Virus record (IMG/VR): IMGVR_UViG_3300010430_006862
Span: 1-25,656 of that record
Length of the DNA: 25,656 nt
Source: a virus
Direction: 5' to 3' (one strand)
Shown: positions 8,389-15,402 of the stretch, piece after piece
Numbering within the stretch: the stretch's first letter is position 1
Layout: every line of letters begins with the position of its first letter
Program-made: the position numbers and the translations under genes
Notes under the pieces: model-generated
Database searches by the model: none
Told to the model about the DNA's origin: nothing
Seen by the model: only the letters and a program-made list of their open reading frames with translations

Positions 8389-8835
8389 ATGGCAAAGCAA
8401 CCCGGTCGGCTTATGCTGATCAAAATCGGTGACGGTGAAGAAACCGAAGCCTTTTCGACCCTGTGCGGCCTGCGTTCCAAAACGCTGACCCTGAACAACA
8501 ATACCTATGACGTGACCACGCCTGATTGCACGACCCCCGGCGGTCAGCTTTGGCAAGAGGTTCTGACGGGCATGCGGTCCCTTTCGGTGACTGGCAGCGG
8601 CCTGTTTGAAGGCGGCACGACGCTGGATCGCTTCAAGGCCATTGCATTCGGCACGGGCGAAACCGACACCGCCGAAGCCATCGGCAACTTTCAGGTGATC
8701 GTTCCCGACTTCGGCACGTTCGAAGGCGCGTTCCATGTGAACGATTGGGAGTTCAACGGCGAACAGGAAGACGCCGAAGCCTACAGCTTCACCCTGGCGT
8801 CGTCTGGCTACATCAGCTTCACCGCCGCCAGCTAA
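8389..8835 (+). CDS. major tail (tube) protein
   Basis: A 148-residue major tail protein of the TP901-1/GTA type. It starts MAKQPGRLMLIKIGDG, followed by strands around LCGLRSKTLTLNNNTYDVTTPDC, and contains the conserved SLSVTGSGLFEGGTTLDRFKA region (quoted in part) and the closing strands FEGAFHVNDWEFNGEQED and ASSGYISFT. It forms the hexameric rings of the tail tube. ATG 8389 follows GAAGGAAGCCC. Its stop overlaps the start of the chaperone gene (TAATG). Confidence 0.9.
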   Translation: MAKQPGRLMLIKIGDGEETEAFSTLCGLRSKTLTLNNNTYDVTTPDCTTPGGQLWQEVLTGMRSLSVTGSGLFEGGTTLDRFKAIAFGTGETDTAEAIGNFQVIVPDFGTFEGAFHVNDWEFNGEQEDAEAYSFTLASSGYISFTAAS

Positions 8836-9260
8836 TGCCAATCACAGCAGAAGCCCCGGCGGGCGGTATCGTGGAACAGTTGGGCGGTGAAAGCCGCCCG
8901 CTGGTTCTGCGCAATGGTGAGATTGAGCGGTTTGAACGCCAGCACAATATCGGGATCTTCGAAGTACTGGATCAGTTGCTAGGCAACGGCAACCCGCAAG
9001 CCCGTCATTGCCGCGATCTGGTGGCCTTGGGTCTGGTTGGCGGGGGGCTGCCCGACAAGACCGCCGATCACATTGTTTCGGCTCTTCCGCCGCACGAAAA
9101 CCACCATATCCGGGCCATAGCGCAAGACCTGTTGTTTGTCGCTTTCGTGCCGCCCGATCTGGATAAAAAAAAAGACAGTTCGGATGGATCGGGCGAGGTG
9201 AGCAGCCCACCCGATACGAAGCCCCAGAAAAGACCAAAAACGCAATCGGAGCGGGCCTGA
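8835..9260 (+). CDS. tail assembly chaperone, GTA-gp10-like (zero frame)
   Basis: A 141-residue protein at the position of GTA gp10, directly after the major tail gene. It carries the features of that family: LGGESRPLVLRNGEIERFE, the helix IGIFEVLDQLLG and the middle segment CRDLVALGLVGGGL. The C-terminal 30 residues, after Lys-Lys-Lys at the A9 run, are low-complexity (Asp/Ser/Pro/Lys). It should coat the tape measure during tail assembly together with the frameshifted longer form. The start at 8835 overlaps the previous TAA; the longer in-frame start at 8745 lies inside the tail tube gene and is rejected. An 18-nt hairpin (8882-8899) lies near its 5' end. Confidence 0.85.
   Translation: MPITAEAPAGGIVEQLGGESRPLVLRNGEIERFERQHNIGIFEVLDQLLGNGNPQARHCRDLVALGLVGGGLPDKTADHIVSALPPHENHHIRAIAQDLLFVAFVPPDLDKKKDSSDGSGEVSSPPDTKPQKRPKTQSERA
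8882..8899 (+). repeat. second copy of an 18-nt hairpin repeat
   Basis: GGGCGGTGAAAGCCGCCC is a perfect 6-bp stem with a TGAAAG loop. It is identical to 6165-6182, the hairpin after the capsid gene. This copy begins 47 bases after the stop of the major tail gene and lies within the chaperone coding sequence, so it is read as protein (Gly-Gly-Glu-Ser-Arg-Pro). Confidence 0.6.
9165..9173 (+). promoter_or_regulatory. -1 frameshift slippery site (A9)
   Basis: Nine consecutive A (zero-frame AAA AAA AAA, then GAC) include the heptamer A-AAA-AAA followed by G, one of the most slippery bacterial sequences. A -1 slip enters an open frame that runs to 9394. A 6-bp inverted repeat, ATCGGG (9188-9193) with CCCGAT (9210-9215), follows and could form a downstream stimulatory hairpin, although its 14-nt spacing is long. 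RNA polymerase slippage on A9 would give a similar mix of products. Confidence 0.7.
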
Positions 9261-9394
9261 GTATCGCGGACTGGCGGGCCATGACGCCTGCTGATTGGTC
9301 GCTGTTTGTCGAGGGCTGGAACGATGCCCATTCGTCGAACGTCGCGCCGCCTTCTTGGGATGAATTGCAGGAGTTGAAGGCGAAGTATGGCTGA
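9173..9394 (+). CDS. -1 frame extension of the tail chaperone (TAC domain)
   Basis: After a -1 slip at the A9 run, translation continues for 73 codons to TGA at 9392-9394, giving a total product of about 186 residues. The extension includes GLSIADWRAMTPADWSLFVE and ends WDELQELKAKYG, which resembles the short tail assembly chaperone that follows gp10 in GTA-type clusters. The conserved-looking part begins upstream of the only internal ATG (9281), and the frame has a stop just before the A-run (9164-9166), so access by frameshift explains the arrangement best, as with lambda G/GT. A separate 37-residue protein from 9281 is the less likely alternative. It ends eight bases inside the tape measure gene. 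Confidence 0.72.
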   Translation, partial: RQFGWIGRGEQPTRYEAPEKTKNAIGAGLSIADWRAMTPADWSLFVEGWNDAHSSNVAPPSWDELQELKAKYG

Positions 9395-11546
9395 GAATAC
9401 CGAACGCATTGCCATCCTTCTTCAGCTTGAGAAGGAGAAGTTTGAGCGCAACGCCAAGACTGCGGCCAATTCGATTGCAGCGCTTGAGCGGAAGTTTGAC
9501 CCTCTAGCGGCGGCTGAGGCGAAGGCGCAGAAGCGACTAGAGCAGTACAGCAACGCCCTTGAGGCCGGAACCATCGACGCGAAGGACTACGCGAAGGCCC
9601 AAGACCTTGTGCAGCGCGAACTTGATCAAAGCATCGCGAAATACAAGGGCGCGAAGAGCAACGTTATCGCGATGAACGGATCGGTTGCGGCGCAAAACGG
9701 GTTCCTAAATCGCAACAAATCCTTTTTCCAGCAGGCTGGTTATCAGGTTGGTGACTTCGCAGTACAGGTTGGCGGCGGTACGTCTGCGGTCACAGCCTTT
9801 GCACAACAGGGTTCGCAGCTTCTCGGGGTTCTTGGCCCAATGGGCGCGATCATGGGTGCTGTGCTGGCGATTTCTGCGCCACTGGCCGGGTCGTTCCTTC
9901 GGAATGCAGAGGATGCGGCCACCTTTGACGACAGCCTAAAGGCGCTTAAGGAGAGCATCGAAGCGCTGAAAGAAGCCGACACCGCATTGCAGGCGAATTT
10001 CGGCGCAGATTACGGCCAATTGGCCGATGAAGCGGAGGCCGTTTTTGCGATCAACCGCAAGATTGCCGAATTGCGGGCAACGGCGGCGCTGGACCGCACG
10101 GCGCGGGGCATTGCGTCCGAGATTGGCGTTGCTGGCGTCTTCGGCTTTTCGCCGGATGAGGTTCGCGACCTAGAAGGGACGATTGAAGGCGTTCGATCTG
10201 AATTGAACAGCCTGCGGGCAGAACAAGGCACGGGAACGCTTGGCGGCTTCACGAGCGAGGTCGAACAGCTTGAGGCGAAGCTAGACGATCTGCGTACAGT
10301 GTCTTCTAACGTTGAAGACCTGTCGGATGCTTTTGGCATGTCGGCGGACGCGGCGCGGGAAGTCGTAACGCAGTTTGCGCAGATCGGTCAGGCGCAAGGC
10401 CCGCAGGAACAGGCCGAAGCCATGTCGCGCCTGATGGATTACATCTACGGCGCGTCGGAAGGTTTGGCCGAAGCGGACGAAGAAGGGCAAGCCCTTTACG
10501 ACAGTCTGCGCGAAGCCGTGATGGAGGCCCTGAACCTCGCCCAAGTGGACATGGCCAAGAACATCGCAGACGCAGCGGATGAAGCGGCGCGGCTGGCTGC
10601 AAATCTTCGCCTTGCTGAAATGCGCTATGAGTTTTCCCCCGGCGGGCAGGCAATGGTCAAATATGGTGGGCGCGGCACTGTAAGCGATCAGGCTGTTACT
10701 GACGGTGCGGGCAACATCCTGAAGGATGGTGTCTTTGTTGATCCTAACGCCCGTTCTGGTGGCGGTCGTAAAAAGCGAAGCGGCGGGGGCGGGCGAACTC
10801 AAACTCCCCTGTTCCAAGTCGCGGAAGACGAACTGAAGAACATCCAGCGCCAACTGGACATGTTGGGCAAAACGCGCGGCGAAGTGGCGGGCCTGACGGT
10901 CAAGTACAAGCTACTGGACGAGGCGAAAAAGCGCGGCCTGGATATTACCGACGAACTGACGGCCAAGATCGACGCAGAGGCTAATCAGGTTCGCCAACTG
11001 GCCGAAGAATACGAGGGCGCGAAAGACAAAATCGCGGCCATGGAGCAAATCCAAAAGCAGTTTAAGGACAGTGTTATCGACGCGGCGATGGGTGGCAAGA
11101 ATGCCATGGATCAATTCGCCAAGTCTATCAAGCGGGCCGCGATTGAATGGGCGTTGTTTGGGTCAGGTCCCTTTGCAGGCAAGAAAACCGGCGGTGGATT
11201 GTTGGGTGGCTTGTTTGGCGGTGGCGGGCTTTTGGGTGGTCTGCTTTCGTTTGAGGGCGGCGGATACACTGGCGCTGGCCCTCGCTCCGGTGGTGTGGAT
11301 GGTCGGGGTGGCATCCCCGCAATCGTTCACCCGAATGAAACGGTTATTGACCACACGAAATCTGCAAATTCGCGCAGCGGTCAGCAGAGCGTCCACGTAA
11401 CGGTCGGTGTCACGGTGGACAAGAACGGCACCATCGCGCCGTTCGTGGCTGACGTGTCATCGCGGTTTGTCAGTGCCGGAATGAAAGCCCAGCAGCAACG
11501 CCTCGGCGGCAATCTCTCCGTCTATCAAGAGCGCGGAACTACCTAA
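9387..11546 (+). CDS. tape measure protein
   Basis: A 719-residue tape measure, which sets tail length and is delivered with the DNA. The N-terminal 110 residues are long charged helices (coiled coil); residues about 112-171 contain the GTA-like segment QVGDFAVQVGGGTSAVTAF followed by a hydrophobic stretch (LLGVLGPMGAIMGAVLAISAP). Further helices follow, then a Gly-rich linker (SGGGRKKRSGGGG), more coiled coil, and a Gly-rich C-terminal region with LGGLFGGGGLLGGLL. Using the usual 1.5 angstrom per residue, the tail would be about 110 nm. The ATG overlaps the chaperone extension by eight bases; GAAGG lies just upstream. Confidence 0.92.
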   Translation: MAENTERIAILLQLEKEKFERNAKTAANSIAALERKFDPLAAAEAKAQKRLEQYSNALEAGTIDAKDYAKAQDLVQRELDQSIAKYKGAKSNVIAMNGSVAAQNGFLNRNKSFFQQAGYQVGDFAVQVGGGTSAVTAFAQQGSQLLGVLGPMGAIMGAVLAISAPLAGSFLRNAEDAATFDDSLKALKESIEALKEADTALQANFGADYGQLADEAEAVFAINRKIAELRATAALDRTARGIASEIGVAGVFGFSPDEVRDLEGTIEGVRSELNSLRAEQGTGTLGGFTSEVEQLEAKLDDLRTVSSNVEDLSDAFGMSADAAREVVTQFAQIGQAQGPQEQAEAMSRLMDYIYGASEGLAEADEEGQALYDSLREAVMEALNLAQVDMAKNIADAADEAARLAANLRLAEMRYEFSPGGQAMVKYGGRGTVSDQAVTDGAGNILKDGVFVDPNARSGGGRKKRSGGGGRTQTPLFQVAEDELKNIQRQLDMLGKTRGEVAGLTVKYKLLDEAKKRGLDITDELTAKIDAEANQVRQLAEEYEGAKDKIAAMEQIQKQFKDSVIDAAMGGKNAMDQFAKSIKRAAIEWALFGSGPFAGKKTGGGLLGGLFGGGGLLGGLLSFEGGGYTGAGPRSGGVDGRGGIPAIVHPNETVIDHTKSANSRSGQQSVHVTVGVTVDKNGTIAPFVADVSSRFVSAGMKAQQQRLGGNLSVYQERGTT

Positions 11547-12226
11547 TGCAGCGACCGATTGTTACGATCCCGCGCGGCCTGTTCCGCGAAGCAAATATGT
11601 CGTGGCGCATCGAATGGCGCGGCCAAGAAAGCGGGATGACCATTGGCGGCAATCCGTTGGGCGTGGCCAATGCCTTTCCCCGCTTTGTCGGTGAACAGCG
11701 TATCATCCTTCACAAGACCGCTATTCGGCGCTGGCGGGCCATTCAGGCGACCGCGCAAGGCCGCTTGGGCATCTACCGCATGTGGATGAACGACCCGGTG
11801 GCCTTTAGCTGGAAAACCGCCGCTGGAGCGCTGGCGAACAATGGCGCGACTTTTTCAAACGGCGAATATCTGACAACTGGATACGGCGTCGAATATACCC
11901 CGATGGCCTTGGCGGTTGGTGCGGTTTCGGCCGGCGCAACTGAAATGCGTGTCGACGTTTCCCCGTGCGGCATTGCCCCGGTCGAAGGCCAGATCATGAG
12001 CGCGGACGATTGGCCCTTTGAGGTTACGTGGGTAATGCCTGTATCCGGCACAATTTACGACATTGGCCTAAGCCGCCTTGCCACGGCGATTGCCGATGAG
12101 GGTGTGATCAATATGCAGGGCTATGGGCGGTTCGAATTGGCAGACGAGGGCCAAGGAAACCCCGCCTATGGGCCGGATCACCATAGCACACCGACCGTGG
12201 CCTTTCAGGAAGTGCTAAAGCGATGA
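11546..12226 (+). CDS. putative distal tail protein (GTA gp12 position)
   Basis: A 226-residue soluble protein, predicted mainly beta (for example YTPMALAVGAVSAGATEMRV), with no signal or membrane segment. It lies directly after the tape measure, the place of the distal tail (Dit) protein, gp12 in GTA clusters. I see the general style (PRFVGEQRIILHKTAIRRW, FEVTWVMPVSGTIYDIG) but no clear DUF2460 signature, so the role rests mainly on position and size. It would form the ring closing the tail tube and bind the hub. The start overlaps the tape measure stop (TAATG), and its stop overlaps the next ATG (ATGA). Confidence 0.65.
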   Translation: MQRPIVTIPRGLFREANMSWRIEWRGQESGMTIGGNPLGVANAFPRFVGEQRIILHKTAIRRWRAIQATAQGRLGIYRMWMNDPVAFSWKTAAGALANNGATFSNGEYLTTGYGVEYTPMALAVGAVSAGATEMRVDVSPCGIAPVEGQIMSADDWPFEVTWVMPVSGTIYDIGLSRLATAIADEGVINMQGYGRFELADEGQGNPAYGPDHHSTPTVAFQEVLKR

Positions 12227-12810
12227 CGTTGATGGTTGAGCAATGGAACCCGCGCGACCGTCTGGTGGGCAAGCTGGAACTGGTGAATATCAACACAACT
12301 GACGGCGATTTCGGATTTATCGCGGGTACGGATGGCGAATTTACCGACATCAACGGCAAGGTCTGGACAGGATCGGCCCTGATAAGCGTTCCCCGGCTTC
12401 AAAGCGCGATTGATGGAGTAGCCCCGGCGGGGTCCATCGAAATGTCATTCATCCAAGACCCTTCGCGCGACGATGTGGTGTCTCAGCTTCGGGATTTGGG
12501 CGTGGCGTGTATTCGCGACCGGGCAATCAGTTTCTACATCCAGCCGATCCGAACGATGGAAGAGTTTTACGCCCCAGTATTGGCCCCGGAATTGCACACC
12601 ACGCGGACCATGCGAACCATGAGCCTTTCGGGCGCGGGCGCGGCTGAGAGGCGTATCACAATCGGCTTTGAACCTTGGACAGAAGACCGACGCAGCGCCA
12701 AGCGGATCGCGCTCAATACCGAAGGCCACGCCAAGCTGACGGGAACGGCCAACCCGTCCCTGTCCTTCATGCCGACTGAGAATTTCGAAGAAGAGAAGCT
12801 ATTCGGATGA
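12223..12810 (+). CDS. putative tail hub protein (GTA gp13 position)
   Basis: A 195-residue protein in the gp13 (hub) slot. It begins with strands (RLVGKLELVNINTTDGDFGFIAG, quoted from about residue 13) and contains GAAERRITIGFEPWTEDRRSAKRIAL, followed by an extended C-terminus. It is much shorter than typical DUF2163 hub proteins and lacks an obvious C-terminal domain, so it may be a minimal or different hub component resembling lambda minor tail protein L in position. The start is ATG at 12223 in an ATGA overlap, and it ends overlapping the next gene by four bases. Function is inferred from order. Confidence 0.55.
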   Translation: MTLMVEQWNPRDRLVGKLELVNINTTDGDFGFIAGTDGEFTDINGKVWTGSALISVPRLQSAIDGVAPAGSIEMSFIQDPSRDDVVSQLRDLGVACIRDRAISFYIQPIRTMEEFYAPVLAPELHTTRTMRTMSLSGAGAAERRITIGFEPWTEDRRSAKRIALNTEGHAKLTGTANPSLSFMPTENFEEEKLFG

Positions 12811-13217
12811 CGCCTCTTTACGCCGAGTTGAACCGCTGGATGGGTCTTCCGTTCATCTGGGGGGAAACCGATTGCATCATGGTTTTGTGCGACTGGATCA
12901 ATGCGGTTCGCGGCGTAGACCCGGCGGCTGCTGATCGGTTCACTTATGACGATGCGGGATCATGCCAGCGGGCCACGCGGTATTTCACCGACCCAGTTGG
13001 CACGCTGGATAGTCGGTTTTCCCCGGCAGGCATCAAGCGGGCGAATGAATTGCGCCCCGGCGACGTTGGGCTGATCAAATTACCGGATCAGCGGCATCCC
13101 GTGGGTGGCATTTGGACGGGTACAATCTGGGGATGCAAGGGGCCCGACGGCACCACGACACGCCACCCGGATACGGTGGAAGTCTTGGCCTTTTGGAGCG
13201 TCGGATATGAAGCGTAA
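12807..13217 (+). CDS. peptidase-like tail protein (DUF6950 / NlpC-P60 position)
   Basis: A 136-residue protein in the place of the NlpC/P60 tail peptidase (GTA gp14). The N-terminus has the pattern of DUF6950 proteins: FIWGETDC with Cys23, a helix, NAVRGVDPAA, and later ELRPGDVGLI and a final strand TVEVLAFWSVG. Cys23 lies where NlpC/P60 enzymes carry the nucleophile; the usual catalytic His is not certain (candidates are in DQRHPVGG and TTRHPDT). It may trim peptidoglycan during DNA entry or may be a degenerate structural relative. It overlaps the preceding hub gene and the following TipJ gene. Confidence 0.65.
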   Translation: MTPLYAELNRWMGLPFIWGETDCIMVLCDWINAVRGVDPAAADRFTYDDAGSCQRATRYFTDPVGTLDSRFSPAGIKRANELRPGDVGLIKLPDQRHPVGGIWTGTIWGCKGPDGTTTRHPDTVEVLAFWSVGYEA

Positions 13218-15369
13218 ACTTCTTGTCGCCGCGCTGATGGCCAGCACCGCTATGACGACGCCGACGCAAGCTAAGGCGGCGCCGCCAGTTCTTGGATTCA
13301 TTCAGGGCATTGCCGCAACGACTTTCGGGTCTGCCGTTTTGGGTGGCACAGTTGCATCTGCGGGGTTCTTAACAGGCGTTTCGGCGGGTGCACTTGGCGC
13401 TGGCTTCTTTGGGACCATCGGCGGGCGTCTGCTCCTGTCTGTCGGGCTGTCTTATCTGTCTCAGGCGCTCACGCCCCGACCAAACATCCCTGAGCCATCC
13501 GCCACGCTGGCGAACTTCGCGCAGCCTGTCAGCTATGCGGTCACGGTCTACGGGCGCGCGCGTCTTGGCGGTCCTCTGGGCTTTACCGGGTTTCAGAACA
13601 GCACAGACGTGGTAACGGGGACGACTGGGGCAAAGCGGCACTATAGCCCGATCCTTGCGGCGCACCCGTGCCACCAGATCGTGACGCATTACCTTGACGA
13701 ACGCGAAGCCGAAATCGACGGCGACGGGCTGGTGACAACCCCGCCCATGGCCGGATATTACCGCATCCGGCCTTTCTTGGGCCAATCCGGGCAAACGGCT
13801 GACGCTGAACTAATCAACAGCTTCACGGAAATCACGAGCGCATATGATTTTGCTGGCCTGACCGGGGCGCACATCTGGGCAAAGCGACCAGCACAAAACC
13901 TTTTTAGAGAGATATACCCAACCGGACGGCAGGGCGCATGGACGCCCGTTATCGACGGCAAAGATACGATCTACGACCCGCGCACGGACAGCACCGGGTT
14001 TAGCCGCAACGCTGGCCTTATCATGGCCGATTGGATCGTGAAAGGGCTGGGGCAATCGGTCGATTGGGATGAAGTCGAGGATGAGGCAGACGCCAGCGAT
14101 GCGACTGTGACGAACGGTGACGGCGGTACGCAGCCCAAGTGGCGGATCGACGGCCGTCTTACTGACGATATGGAATTTGAAGACCAGCGCGCGCAAATGG
14201 CCGCGGCTTGCGATGCTTGGATGTACGAGCGCGCAGACGGCAAGGTGGGCTTTAAGGTTGGACGATATATCGAACCGACGATCACCCTTACGGATGCGGA
14301 CTTCCTAAGCGTCGAGTTTACGGAAGGGGCGTGGGGCCGGAACGCACCAACGGAAGTCGCGGCCAAATACATCGAGCCAGCTAACAACTGGCGGGAAGCG
14401 CCGTCCGGGGCTTACGTGATCGACGCAGGATCACGGCAGGTTCGCGAAGAGCCCCAGCTTTACATGGTGTCCAGCCACAACCAAGCGTCCCGGTTGAACA
14501 AACGGATCGCCAAGGTGAAGCGTCCGCAATATCAGTTTCGTGGCACTCTGGGCATGATGGGGTATTTCTTGCGCGGGCATCGCTTTGTCCGGGTGCAGGC
14601 GCTTGGGATCGACGCGGTGTTTGAGGTTGGCGAGTTGTGGCGCAACGAGGGCGGCTTGTCCTTCGACATTGCGGGGAATTCCGTTGAAAGCGCGGACTTT
14701 GATTTTGTCGCGGCGACCGAGGAACCCGACCGACCCGTGTTTAGTCAGGTCGCAAGTGACGACACGGTTGCAGCGCCAACAGGGCTTGCCGGATCGTCGC
14801 AGGACGGATCGTCCATCCTGTGGACGTGGGATGACCAAGACGCCAGCCTAACGCAGCAACTTCGCATTCGTGAAAGCGGGGCGTCTGATTGGCTTATTAT
14901 CGATGTTCCGGCGGGCCAGTCGTACCAGCTTAGTGCGGGGCTGGTGGACGGCACGGCATACGAGGCGCAACTTCGCAACCGGACATCTGCGCTGCGGTCA
15001 TCCGACTGGGCACCCGTGTCACCGATCACGGTTACAGCCGTGGCCAACTCTACGCCGCCTGCTGCGCATACCGCGTTTTCGGCAACGCTGGACGGCGCTG
15101 ACGTTGACCTATCGTTCACTGCACCGAATGACCCGAACTACTTCGCGACACGCATCTATTGGGCACTAGACAGCACTGACTTTGACGACGCGGCGCTGAT
15201 CCATACCGAATACGGCATACCGTCAAACGTTGACGGATACACGGATGCCGCTCCGGCGTCTGGCGATCAAAGTTACTGGATCGTGCCAATCAACCAATCT
15301 GGCAAGCCTGACGATGACGGCACACTGCCCGCGACGGCGACCGGACCGGAAACTGTAACCGTTCCCTGA
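13207..15369 (+). CDS. tail tip protein J-like (TipJ), host specificity
   Basis: A 720-residue tail tip protein. The N-terminus (MKRKLLVAALMASTAM, then TPTQAKA) looks like a signal peptide and is followed by a Gly/Ala-rich hydrophobic region (about 28-95) ending GGRLLLSVGLSYLSQAL, similar to lambda gpI-type segments fused to TipJ proteins. A central baseplate-like domain follows, with paired features such as WRIDGRLTDDMEFEDQRAQM. Two fibronectin type III-like domains lie at about 521-613 and 616-719. ATG 13207 is preceded by GGAG at a good distance; the longer start at 13105 falls within the previous gene. It overlaps that gene by 11 bases. Role: tip assembly and receptor contact. Confidence 0.85.
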   Translation: MKRKLLVAALMASTAMTTPTQAKAAPPVLGFIQGIAATTFGSAVLGGTVASAGFLTGVSAGALGAGFFGTIGGRLLLSVGLSYLSQALTPRPNIPEPSATLANFAQPVSYAVTVYGRARLGGPLGFTGFQNSTDVVTGTTGAKRHYSPILAAHPCHQIVTHYLDEREAEIDGDGLVTTPPMAGYYRIRPFLGQSGQTADAELINSFTEITSAYDFAGLTGAHIWAKRPAQNLFREIYPTGRQGAWTPVIDGKDTIYDPRTDSTGFSRNAGLIMADWIVKGLGQSVDWDEVEDEADASDATVTNGDGGTQPKWRIDGRLTDDMEFEDQRAQMAAACDAWMYERADGKVGFKVGRYIEPTITLTDADFLSVEFTEGAWGRNAPTEVAAKYIEPANNWREAPSGAYVIDAGSRQVREEPQLYMVSSHNQASRLNKRIAKVKRPQYQFRGTLGMMGYFLRGHRFVRVQALGIDAVFEVGELWRNEGGLSFDIAGNSVESADFDFVAATEEPDRPVFSQVASDDTVAAPTGLAGSSQDGSSILWTWDDQDASLTQQLRIRESGASDWLIIDVPAGQSYQLSAGLVDGTAYEAQLRNRTSALRSSDWAPVSPITVTAVANSTPPAAHTAFSATLDGADVDLSFTAPNDPNYFATRIYWALDSTDFDDAALIHTEYGIPSNVDGYTDAAPASGDQSYWIVPINQSGKPDDDGTLPATATGPETVTVP

Positions 15370-15402
15370 ACACCCTAAAATCGCTGAATAGGAGTATTTG
15401 CC

